Below are positions 44,498 to 55,332 of a stretch of DNA of 64,000 nt, one piece after another (the stretch's first letter is position 1; each line of letters opens with the position of its first letter). Source of the DNA: Cryptomeria japonica. Taxonomy: Eukaryota > Streptophyta > Pinopsida > Cupressales > Cupressaceae. Under the pieces are notes generated by a model. The model worked only from the letters and a program-made list of their open reading frames with translations, was not told the origin of the DNA and searched no databases. The stretch lies in contig NC_081409.1 of NCBI RefSeq assembly GCF_030272615.1, positions 26,983,406 to 27,047,405 on the forward strand. Direction: 5' to 3'. A program made the translations under genes and the position numbers.

Positions 44498-45360
44498 CTA
44501 TTCATAATCTTTCATCTTTTTTATTGCTAGGGCTCTGGCCACCACCAAACACCAAACCCTACATGCATCATGGGCCACAGTGTTAGCCATCTCTAGGGGG
44601 TCGTGCATATCATTCTCCACCCATTCTTCTTCTTCAATGGTAGTCCCAAAATTCAACTCCATACTCAGCTTCAATTTGTCTTCTTTCAACAAAGCCTCCT
44701 GCACCATGTATTCCTTAATCCACCCATCGTTCGTGATCAAGAGCATCCTTGCCAATTTGTACAGAAAGACAATGCTTCTACCAATCTTTGCCCCATGTCC
44801 TTCTCGTTAATTTGGTTCCATTGTCTGGATAAGGGGAAATTTCCTCACCTTATCGTCATGACTATGCCGCATATAGTAGTTCTAAGGCAATAAGATGTGT
44901 AGATGTTCAGCAACGTTGTCCAGAACAAAATCAATTTCCACCAAAAAGGCATGCTTTATCACCTTCTGACATAATGCATTAGCACCAGCCTTCGTCTCAC
45001 TCGAAGTCATAACAACAACTAATAACATGGAAAACACATCTATGTTCACCCTCTATCGGTGGTAAGCCATAAGGATTTCCTTCCGTAGTATGGCCCTGAC
45101 CTCGTGAATAACAAGGGGATGGCTCATGGTGGGTATGGCCATTAGTCTTTTATCAGTGATCTTCGCCAAGAAAGACATTTGCCGCTTTGTGGACTCTAAG
45201 AGTATTGGCGTGTCCATAGTTCCTTCCTTATGCTTATAGAAATTGACACAACAATATGACACATAAGACACCATACCCACTTCTTTTATAGCCAACTGCC
45301 TTGTGTCATAACATAATACCACATTGCCTTCGCATTAATCATCTCGGTTGTCCTTGCTAT
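44498..45360 (-). pseudogene. Unrecognised eroded coding stretch
   Basis: Consecutive minus-strand pieces read like protein: 45053-45322 with SFLAKITDKRLMAIPTMSHP and LVIHEVRAILRKEILMAYHR; then about 44880-45050 with SSETKAGANALCQKVIKHAF; then 44498-44755 with MARMLLITNDGWIKEYMVQE and DPLEMANTVAHDACRVW. Composition is balanced and helical, with an acidic EEEEW patch. Stops interrupt the joins. I do not recognise the family. It could be a decayed host gene or a transposon-captured segment. It lies downstream (minus sense) of the LINE RNase H relic. Confidence 0.35.
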
Positions 45361-45659
45361 CTTAACCACTCCTACACACAATCCAAGATGTTGGCATCCA
45401 ACTTGTCCCACACACTTCAAGAATCTATTGTCCCACACACTTCAAGAGTCTATAGCATGTGGATGCTAAATATCTAGTGCCACATCAATTCAATTGGTAC
45501 CCATCACACAATTCATCTTACACACATTCCCAATATCTAGGCTGAGGCTTAAAATACTCTCCTCCTCATGATTGCTTGCATCATCATCAGCCCGTCCTTA
45601 GGAGAATCTCTAAAATTTTTAAGCCGCCTCCACCACCACCTCGTGATTTCTCATAGCTA

Positions 45660-46065
45660 CATTTTTTGAAATTTCATCTAGTAAGGCATTCTCTTATCTA
45701 TATACGTGTGATTTTAAAGTCCAAGAACCTCCTTATCAATGGTTTTATTGGCACCAACCATCTACTAAGCTTCCAATTTGGGGTGGTATTTTGTTGAATA
45801 GCGTTGATGGTGATTAAAGAATCATCCTCTGTGCAATTTTTCAGCATTGAATGCTGCTCCCACTTGAAGATCGAGGAGAGCCACACAATTTTGCCATGTT
45901 GGCGGCCACCCCAAGTGATTCCGATCTTACCCCCAATATTTGTCTTTCATGGTCTCTAGTCACAAATCCAATGCTGCTTGGGCCCGAATTGCCCATTGAT
46001 GCATCGTCAAAATTGTCTTTTATCCATCCAAGTTCGGGGGCAGTCCACTGAATGCCACTTCTTGG
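45660..46065 (-). pseudogene. LINE-type RNase H domain relic
   Basis: The minus strand reads GWIKDNFDDASMGNSGPSSI then GFVTRDHERQILG, the classic start of the RNase H domain at the end of plant LINE ORF2 (first catalytic Asp in NFDDAS). After a frameshift comes CTEDDSLITINAIQQN (second Asp region) with PNWKLSRWLVPI, then VYR, stop, ENALLDE in the place of the REAN..AD end. No reverse transcriptase remains upstream. The domain hydrolyses RNA in RNA/DNA hybrids in active elements; this one is dead. Confidence 0.75.
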
Positions 46066-46337
46066 GTTGTTAGGAAGATCAACCTTCCTAGCCCCATTAA
46101 TGAGGGAGTTTTATTTTATTTATTAATTTCAATACATATTTATAATATTTGTATTTAATACTTTAATTCCATCTCTATTAAAGTAAACATTTATTTATTT
46201 TGAATTAATTACCTTATATTATTTGTAACAAAAAATATTTCTATGTAGATATAAACACTGTGAATGTGAATTAATAATGAGTTTAGTACCATGCATAGAA
46301 AGGAAACAAAAAAAAACATTTAAACAAACGTAACAAC

Positions 46338-47255
46338 TCTTCTCCTTCATTTTTGGGAGCACTCTTGTTACGAGGCCATTGGTAACTCTATTGGCCGATT
46401 TTTGATGGTTGATGATTCCATGTCTTCCATGGGTCATTCTACCTTTGCTTGCATTTTAGTCGATATTGACATCTCTACGCCTCTCCTTGGGGACGTGGTT
46501 CTTATGGTTGGGGATAGGACATGGACTCAATCGTTGGATTATGAGGGCCTCCCCTTTCGCTGGCAGAGATTCTTCTCAATGGTTCACTGAGCTTCAGATT
46601 GTTCTCACTCTCGTGATAGAGGTGTTGCTACTTGGTGGAAGGATGCTATTGTTGATCACTTGATTGTCAATGCTTCAGATTCTGATTTTGTTGACTCCTC
46701 TTAGGATGATGATGTCTCCTCTCGAGATGAGGTTGTGCCCCTTATTGGTATTGAAGCTTCTGCTTACCTCTCATTATTACTGATGTGGTCTCTTTTGTTG
46801 CTGAGGCTCCTACACCTACTGCTCTTGTTTTGCATTATTGTTTTGATGTTGGTGATCTTGCTTCAGACGCTGTTCTGTAGCAGTTTGTAGTTGTTGTTGC
46901 AGACAGATTCTTTGTAGGGACCCCTTGCACGATTCTTCTTTTGCTGTCCCTAATAGTAGTATTGCATGGACAATTGTTTTTTGCAGGCGGAAGCCAAAGT
47001 CCTCCCCACCTTCCCAAACCCCTTTGTGTCATGTTTTGGGTGTTTCTCCCCACTCTTGAGTTGGGTCTGGGGTTGTTGCTGATTTGGCAGGCTTCTAATG
47101 GTGGACTTCTGGCTTGATTTTATTGGCTTGCCCGACCTTGTTTTGTTTTGGGTTTCTACCTTTGTTTTGTAGTCTTTCTTTTGCTACCTACAGGCTATTG
47201 TATAAAGGGTCAACACCCTTGTTTTGGTACTTATTTAATAAAAAATAACTCTTCT
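46338..47255 (+). mobile_element. LINE ORF1-only unit, 5' truncated (copy 2)
   Basis: Starts within the DUF4283-like domain (LHFWEHSCYEAIGNSIGR-type text near 46347), then STFACILVDIDISTPL, DVVLMVGDRTWTQSLDYEG, a knuckle region, DCSHSRDRGVATWWKDAIVD and the tail SSIAWTIVFCRRK (about 46953-46990). About 250 bp later it ends in GGGTCAACACCC and TTATTTAATAAAAAAT, a 3' end shared with copy 3. No ORF2 lies between ORF1 and the 3' end. A 9-bp AACTCTTCT at 46335-46343 and 47247-47255 may be the target duplication. Confidence 0.65.
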
Positions 47256-47259
47256 ACAA

Positions 47260-48957
47260 GATTCAATAGATCATTAATTTTTTTCCCCATGGACTCCCAC
47301 AATGACTCTCCTACCCATGACTTGTTCAAATAATTCTACTTTTGCTGGCCCAGGGGGAGCATTGCAAGGCCTCCCACTTGGCCTAAATCTTGCCAAATCT
47401 ATTGTTGTGGTTTATGTGTGACCTATTTTGTTGGGGGTGGGATCTTTGCACATCTTGGCTTCTATGTGGTCTCCGTTGTTGGGGGGTGGGGTCTTTGCAT
47501 GCTCTTGTGGGTTGATCTACTGTTCGGGTTTTTGGTGTTGGTGCCCCCCTAGGTTTGTCTCGTTTCTACTGTTGCTGATGGTCATTCTCCTACTATTATA
47601 GCTGGTGCTATAGGTGTTGAGGTCCTCCCTCCAAGGTCATTTTGTATTGGTTGGTGGAGCTTTGCTCATATTGCTAGATCTTTTGCTCCTCATCCTCCCA
47701 TGGGACGATATCGTCCTTTTGTGCCAAGACCTCCACTATTGTGGTTTATGACGACGATGTGGTGGAAAATATCGATTTCTAGCAATGGTGTGGGTTAGTG
47801 TGTAGATTTTCTAGTCCATGGTCTTTTCTCCTAGATCTTCATCACTAGGTAAATAATTCTTGGAAGCCCTTGGTTGCTAGTAACATTGAGCTCTTCCATT
47901 GTGCTAAACGTTTTTTATTGCCTCTTTTACTTCTTTTCATGATCGTGAATTGGTGTTGAGCGAACTGCAGGCTTGGTAAGTTCACTTCCTTTTGGTCAAG
48001 CCCTTGACGACTTTCTTTAACCCTCTTATTGAACCACTCAATGTGTGTTCGGTGTGGATTCGTCTTCCAAATCTTCCCCTTCATTTTTGGGAGAATTCTT
48101 GTTTTGAGGCCATTGGCAACACTATTAGCCTCTTTTTCAAGGTTGATGATTCCACTTCCATCATGGGTCATTCTACTTTTGCACACATTTTGATCGATAT
48201 TGATATCTCCACACCTCTTCCTATGGATGTGGTTCTCATGGTTGGGGATAGGCCATAAACATAGTTCCTCGATTATGAGGGCGTCCCCTTTTGATGTCGT
48301 TGATGCTTCTCTATTGATCAGTTGGCCACATATTGTTCTCTTTTGCACTATAAAGACATCACCACCTGGTGAAGGATGCTAACGGTGATCACTTGACTAT
48401 CCTGGTTTTTTATTCTTCTTTTGATGAATATTCATAAGCCGATGATGATTCCTCCCAGGTTGAGATTGTGCCTTGTGTTGTTGGTGTGGTGTCCTTTGGC
48501 CCCATGGATGCTACTTTGCCTTTTGCTACTGGTGTGGCTTCCTCAGGCACCATGGATCCTACTTTATCTATTTCTCCTCACTCCAACCTTTGGTGGATGA
48601 GAATTTGCTTGGTCAAAACTCTTCTCCTTGTGCAGGCAGACTCTCTAAGCGGATTTCTCCTCTTTCTCCCCCTTGTTATGATGTTCCAAATGATAGTATT
48701 GCTTGGACCGTTGCTTGTAGAAATTGGAAAGATAATTCTTCCTCCTCTTCCCTCGAGTTGTAAGTGAAACTTATACACACCCTTGATGTGGGTTACTAGT
48801 TGTTTTGCTAGTATTGTAAATGGTTTGTTATGGCCTTTGTCTTCCTATCATTGGTCTATTCATGACCTATTGTAAGTGGCTTCGTTTGGCTTGCATTTGT
48901 ATGAGGTCAACAACCTTTTTTGTTGCTTTTATAATAAATAAAAAATTGTTCTACAAA
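47260..48957 (+). mobile_element. LINE ORF1-only unit, longest copy (copy 3)
   Basis: A decayed ORF1 starts near ATG 47290 (MDSHNDSPTHDLF). It has a region with PHPPMGRYRPFVPRPP, then DUF4283-like blocks (SIELFHCAKR, VWIRLPNLPLHFWENSCFEA, STFAHILIDIDISTPLPMDV, VLMVGDRP), a ruined knuckle, a linker and the end NDSIAWTVACRNWK. A stop near 48761 is followed by about 190 bp with GGTCAACAACC and AATAAATAAAAAATT. No reverse transcriptase frame is present. TTCTACAA at 47252-47259 and 48949-48956 could be its target duplication, meaning it inserted into the tail of copy 2. Many stops, including probable Trp-to-stop changes. Confidence 0.65.
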
Positions 48958-49019
48958 ATAGTGAGTCAATTTTACATGTTTTCCTCTAACATGATTGTAA
49001 TTGAGCAATAATTGACAAC

Positions 49020-50500
49020 ACAATACTCACTACAATTTTATTCTTTGTATGCTCATTTATATTACACATATGGATTATAAATTATAGAGAATGTTAAGTA
49101 AACTTTTAGGGGAAAGAAATTGAAATATTGAAGGAAGATTAAAAGATAAGTTAGACATATTTGTGGAATATATATTGTCTATTCATGGAATAAACATAAG
49201 TATAAAAAAGTGTAGTTAAGTAAAAATAAGTGAATTTTTTCAACAATGAAATAATAAATTTACAATTTTACTAATCTTTCTACAAGACTCATCATAGAAG
49301 ATAATCACCCATAAATTGCATTGACATGAATAAAAGAGAAAAAATAAGGGTTGGTAAAAATATCTACTATATAAGCTTGATGCATAATATTGTAAGGAGG
49401 ATAAGGTTAAGATGAAGAGATGAAAAAATTATGGTGAAAGTTAAGCATGCATTTGTTAAAATTGGAGAACATAAATTGATTTCTATTTATGCTACAAATA
49501 AATAGATCTAAAGATCCTTAAATAGATAAATTGGAGAACAAAAACTGATTTCTCTATATACTACAAATAAATAGATCTAAAGATCCTTAAACAGATAACA
49601 TGTATAGAGAGATGTGTGTTTTGCATGAGACATGACTATACATGACAAATGCGACATAATGTGATTAAATACAATTTATATTATAACACCTACCCCCATA
49701 AATTTATTTTATCACACAACTTAACTAGATGATGGAGGCAACCTATAACATATAGGATTTTTTAGCTACCGATATACAAATGCAGAATATTCAATACCAA
49801 TGCCTTCTAAAATCTATAAAAATTGAGCCTTATTTTGAATGTATAAAAATTGAGCCTTATTTTGAATAGCAATGATTAAAATTTTCCATCGTAATCCATG
49901 GTAAGACATTTTTCATGTCTATTGTTGATGTGCCTTTTATACACACCTAACATGCAAGCTCTGTGAAACAAAGCTTCTCTTGAAAAGAGCAAGGATTTGG
50001 AATTCTCACCCTCCAAGGTCTTGTTCTTTGGGTCACAACTATGCAAGAATAGTTTAGGGCATAAGTGACTTGTTTCATTAAGGTGGTATGTTGGTAGCAG
50101 AATGAACTCACATAGATCTTTACGTAAAAGCAAAAATGCAAAAGAGAGTGGTGCAAGAGGAGAACAAACACAACTAAGCAATATTTATTGATCATGAAAC
50201 AATTTTTTTTAAGTGAATGAATATTATCAATGACACACCAGATAGAAATAGGTAAGACTTTCCATCTAGATGCAAGGTCTACGATATTGCATACAAAAAG
50301 AGTTGACTATCAATGAACCAACCTTTCGCAATATCATTTAATCCTCATGTATCATTACCATGCATAACATGAATAATGAAACAATATTACTCAGAACATT
50401 TATGCTATCTAGAATGAAAGAAGAGATTGAATCAATGAAAATACCAATTTTAGATGACAAAGATCATGAAACCTGCAATCCATGGAATAACTTGCATTAA
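49020..50500. other. Gene-free AT-rich stretch with small duplications
   Basis: No gene. It includes a 69-bp tandem duplication (49461-49598, ATTGGAGAACA..CTACAAATAAATAGATCTAA) and a 27-bp tandem duplication (49815-49868, TATAAAAATTGAGCCTTATT). Confidence 0.6.
49461..49598. repeat. 69-bp tandem duplication
   Basis: Two nearly identical units start ATTGGAGAACA at 49461 and 49530 and contain AATAGATCTAAAGATCCTTA. Confidence 0.8.
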
Positions 50501-50559
50501 TTTAAAAAAATGATGAGTACAAACATGCATTGGTACTGTGGAAGTTCTGCATCAACTAA

Positions 50560-52176
50560 AACTTAACTGAAAATAAAAGCTACAAAGAAACTTCTAACTA
50601 ATGGCCTCCAATCTTCAATTCTCAAACCCTTCAAATGACTTGATACATTTGATGAATAATGATGAACAAGAAATACCCTAATTGGTACTGAGAGGGGGGG
50701 GGGGGGGAGGTGGTGGTGGTGAATAAGTACAGACAAGAACTTTCTCAACAACTTATCAAGTTAAAACAATACCAACCAGTTGTCTTCATCACTGAACTTA
50801 ACCATGGTAATAACGGTTAAACACAGTAAGACTTCAAACAACATAAACTGATAAGTCTGATCACTTCAAATACATTCAATACTTGATAACAATTTCACCC
50901 ATAAACATATGCATGTGGTATACGAGTAATACCATAACCTATTAGCTCTGCATGCATAATTACTAAAACACAGAATACTTAATTATCACATGAAATATAC
51001 GAGTAATACCATAACCTATCAGCTCTGCATGCATAATCACTCAAACACAAAATACTTAATTAGCACATGAAAAATGCACAACTCATGACACAGATTTTTC
51101 ATGTGGAAACCCAAATGGGAAAAACCACGGTGGGGATGAATACCCACAAGCTTGTTTTGAACTCTTTTGAAGCTGGCTCTGTTAGGAGCCTAGTTTGGTT
51201 AAAGACTTTACAATAAGGTTCTGTTAGGAACCGATCCTGTTAAAGATCACCCGGTTAAGGGATGGCTATATACCTTGTTAATGATTGAAACCCTATTAAA
51301 GGTTACCTCGCTAGAGGATTTGAAGAATTCAATGATCTTGAGTTACCTAGTTAAGGGATTTACAATAAGCCTGTTAAAGCCACCCGGTAAAGGGATTTTC
51401 CAACTGTTGAAATGGTTAGAAGACAACAGGTAAAACTGTGATATGATAACAACACTACATGCCAAGGCAGATCCTTTTCGGTTCCTCTCTTTTGCAATCA
51501 CACTCTACAATTTTCCTCTTACTGGTCTGACAAGTATCTCACCACTCTGATACACACACAACATTTGCCAACAACAAACAATAACAAACATCATCGACCT
51601 TATAGACAACAATTAGCTTGGTAGCATAAACTTTAAACCCTAAGCATTTAGGTTTACAATACAAGCGGTCCAATCCTGACTGTCCAAACACTTTGCATAG
51701 AGCAATACAATCTTAAAGAGATCATAAGACAATCTGAATCGTTCATTCTTCATCGCATATGGGAATCAGTAACCCATCATGCTCTCTTCTCATACTGCCA
51801 AGAAGAATATTGATTCCCAAGGTAGACTTTTAATGCAATCAATCTTCACATGCAAGATCCTCAAGAAAATTCTTCACGTGCACAAGGTTGACATGACACC
51901 TCGATCTCATTCACATCTCTTAGCTAACTCATCACAGGATGCCTTCGGTTGCATCGCACAAGCTGGATTGCCAAACCATAAACCCTAGAGCTGAGACTAC
52001 CAACTGGTAGTCACACTTAGTGAAACCCTGACACCGGTTCACTACATATCTTCATATCGGTTCACTGTCTTCTTCCAATCTGCATACCGGTTCACTTTCA
52101 CTTATTGACATCAATGACAACATACCTTATCATCATATCATCATGCCAGTTCATCATATGCCAACAATATCCAACA
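50560..52176 (-). mobile_element. Copia 3' LTR region (left edge unresolved)
   Basis: After the pol relic the minus strand has repeated GGGGGAGAAGATAT purine tracts, then CAAAGGGGGAGAT and TGTTGGATATTGTTGGC at 52176, a standard PPT-LTR junction. The LTR carries a TATATAG box near 51266-51274, a degenerate array of GTTAAGGGAT/GTTAAAG words (about 51180-51400), a 77-bp tandem duplication (50919-51072), and a long poly-G with GAGGTGGTGGTGG (about 50692-50720). Its outer end is not determined. Confidence 0.55.
50919..51072. repeat. 77-bp tandem duplication within the Copia LTR
   Basis: TATACGAGTAATACCATAAC then CTCTGCATGCATAAT begins at 50919 and again at 50996, with only a few differences. Confidence 0.85.
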
Positions 52177-52436
52177 ATCTCCCCCTTTGACATCGATGAC
52201 AACACTTAGTGTAGCATTGTAACTGTAGACATCATAGACCAGTGTATCTGCATTAACATATATCTTCTCCCCCATAACTCATCACATATCTTCTCCCCCT
52301 TTGACAACAATGCCAAAGTGGAGGCACAAGCTTCCATTCTCTATCATGCTGCTCCCCCTATGGAGTAGCATCCTTCAACACATCAATCTTGAAAGATTTG
52401 ACACTGTAGTTCCTGACTGATGTGAAACACACAAGT

Positions 52437-54934
52437 TTAGTTGACTTCATGAAGGGGCAGAACCCCTAATTCACCTCTCAAATAGGTAAATATAGTCTTC
52501 GGTAAGGGCTTAGTGAATATGTCTGCTAGTTGCTCCTTACTGGAAACATGTTGTAGTATAACCTCCTTATTCTGAACATTCTCTCTCAAGAAGTGATACT
52601 TAAGCTCAATGTGCTTAGTTCTAGCATGCAATACCGGATTATTGGAAATATTTATTGCACTTGTGTTGTCACAAAATATATTCACCGGTTCAAATATAGG
52701 TACTTTGAAACTTCCAATATATGTTTCATCCAGATTGCTTGAGTGCAATTCATAAATGCTGCCACATATTCTGCTTCAGCTGTAGACTAGGAAATACAAC
52801 TCTGCTTCTTACTCGTCCATGATACTAATTTTCCACCAAGAAAGAACGCTCCACCAGTTGTGCTCTTTCGGTCATCCATATTACCTGCTCAATCGGTATC
52901 GGTATACACTTTGAGATTGAAGTCACCATTATATGGATACCACAATCCATAGTCAACTATTCCTTTCAGATATCTAAGAATCTTGTTGACTGCTACCAAG
53001 TGGGATTCTCTAGGACATTTATGAAAACGAGCTACTATGCCCTCTGCATGAGCAATATCTTGTTTGCTATGCACCACATAGTGCAGCTTACTGATCATTG
53101 ACCGATACTCTTTCTCATTCGCCAACACTGAATCATCTTCCTTAGTCAATTTGCAGCCGGACACCATTGGTGTACCAACCGGTTTGCTCTCCTCCATGCC
53201 AAAAGTCTTCAATACCTCTTTGACATACTTGGATTGGGTAATAGAGATACCCTCTTTCATTTTTGTTGAATCTGTAGACCAATGAAGAATTTTATCTCCC
53301 CAATCAGAGACATCTCAAACTCTTTCTTCATTACATCTGAAAATGCATGGCTCATTTCATCATCTCCTCCAAAGATTATGTCATCTACAAAAACTTCACA
53401 GATCAGAATCTGATCACCTTTTGATTTCAAGTAGATGTTGTTATCTTCACTTGTTCTCTCAAATCCAATCTTCACAAGATGAGAGTGTAATCGTTCATAC
53501 CATGCCCTTGGTGTTTGTTTTAATACATATAGGGCTTTGTGTAATCTACACACCATGTCACTATCTTTTGATAGGGCAAACCCATCCGGTTGCTCTATAT
53601 ATACTTCCTCTTCAAGGATTCCATTCAAGAATGCAGACTTCACATCCATCTGATATACCTTGAATCCCTTAAATGCTACAAATGCAAGTAACATTCGAAC
53701 ACCTTCTAGTCTAGCCACAGGGACAAAGGTTTCTCCATAGTCTTCTCCCTCTTCCTGAGCATATCCCTTGCATAGAAGCCTAGCCTTGTTCCTTATAACT
53801 GTACCTTCTTCACTCGGTTTATTTCTGAAGACCCATTTGGTACCAATGACATTCTTGTGTTCAGGTTTGGGTACCAAAGACCATGTTGCATTCATTTCAA
53901 TCTGATCTAGCTCTTCTTCCATTGCCTTAGTCCAATCTTTATTTGTAAGCACCTCTTTAATAGTCTTAGGCTCCAATTCTGAGATCATGAAAGAGTTCTC
54001 CTTCACCTTTCTTCTCGTGAGTATCCTTGTATCTTTATCTCCTATGATATGCTTTGGATCATGATGTAATTTCACATATCTAAGAATGAATGCAGCTGGT
54101 TCTTCTTGCTTTTCCTCTTCTCCTTCTTCTCCATCTTCTTCTTCTCCTATCGCAGCTTCTACCGGTACAAGAACACCGAGATCTTTGCTTGTTTCTTTTG
54201 TAATCAGTTCCCAAAAAGCTATTCCCGGTTCACCTTCCACTTGCTCGCTGTTGGTTCCCTCAGATTTCTTAGGAGATTCATCAACCTTGACATTGATGCT
54301 CTCAATAATCTTCCGAGTTCTTTTATTATAGCACTTGAGGGTTTTACTTTTAGTGGAATATCCTAGAAATATTCCTTCATCACATTTAGCATCAAATTTG
54401 CTCAAATGCTCACCTCTCTTGATATAGCACTTACTCCCAAATACCTTAAGGTAACTCACAGTGGGAGTCTTCCCGGTCCGATACTCATAAGGGGTTTTAT
54501 CTTTGTCTTTCTTGATAAGTACCTGGTTCATTGTATAGGCTGCAGTGCTCACTGCTTCTCTCCGAAAAGTGTGAGCAATCTTTCCTTGGATCAACATTGT
54601 TCTCGCTGCTTTAACTATAGTCATGTTATTATTTTTTGCTATCGCGTTCTGTTGTGGTGTCCTAGGGGCAAACAATTGCCTCTTGATGCCGTTCTCTTCA
54701 CAGTACTTGTTGAATTCATCATAAGTGAATTCTCCTCCTTGATCAGTTCTTAGGCACTTTATCCTTTGGCCACTTTCCTTTTCTACTAATGCTCTGAAGG
54801 CTTTGAATTTTCCAAATGCTTCAGACTTGTCTTTTAAGAACGTGACCCACATCATTCTTGAGCAGTCATCCGTAAGAATCATAAAATACCTATCTTCCTG
54901 AATACTTCCAGTTTTCATAGGACCACACAAATGT
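52437..54934 (-). pseudogene. Copia pol relic: integrase core, reverse transcriptase, RNase H
   Basis: The first 557-codon frame (53257-54930) begins inside the integrase core ([15 protein letters not shown]). Catalytic Asp lies in TDDCS (residue 21-22) and RTDQGG (63). The expected Glu 36 residues later is Lys99 (QQNAIAKNN), so the DD35E triad is broken. Reverse transcriptase runs from about 310 with [20 protein letters not shown] and the catalytic box FVDD (514-517; usually YVDD). A frameshift at about 53258 leads to 52889-53260 (KEGISITQSKYVKEVL, KILRYLKGIVDYGLW, VYTDTD). A TGA stands where DxDWAG has Trp, and a TAG occurs before STAEAEY. RNase H ends ADIFTKPLPK. Gag, protease and the integrase zinc finger are lost at the 54931-54935 breakpoint. 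Confidence 0.92.
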
Positions 54935-55278
54935 TTTTATGGTGTGATTTTGTTACTACTTTATGATATCCACTTATTGTGGAGTGATAATTCCACCTTC
55001 GGTGGGTGATCCACCCCATGTGGAATATTATATTGTTTCTCCTACCTACCACACCTATTTCCTACCTACTCTTGTTTCTTATTGAGCCATATGTCATGTT
55101 TGTGTGCTCAAATATCCATATAGCCTTGCCTATATATGCAGGCTTATATTCATTGTATTGAACAACTATTGATCTTTTGATCATTTATCTATTGATGAGA
55201 ATACAATTTTTTTTTGTCCTATATTTTGTCTCTCTTTTGTATTTTTCATTGAGTTCTTGATCTTGACAAAATCTCACA
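54935..55278 (+). repeat. Element B 5' LTR, truncated
   Basis: It matches the 3' LTR from about 57882 onward (TATGGTGTGAT, CACTTATTGTGGAGTGATAA) and ends CTCACA before the primer site. The first part of the LTR, beginning TGTTGGTGTAAAT in the 3' copy, is missing. Confidence 0.85.
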
Positions 55279-55332
55279 TGGTATCAGAGCCATTAGAGTG
55301 TCATTGTTTCGTCTTTGAGAGACATTATTGCG

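Noticed and set aside
54086-54753. Plus-strand frames opposite the Copia pol
   Set aside because: Antisense shadows of the integrase and reverse transcriptase frame.
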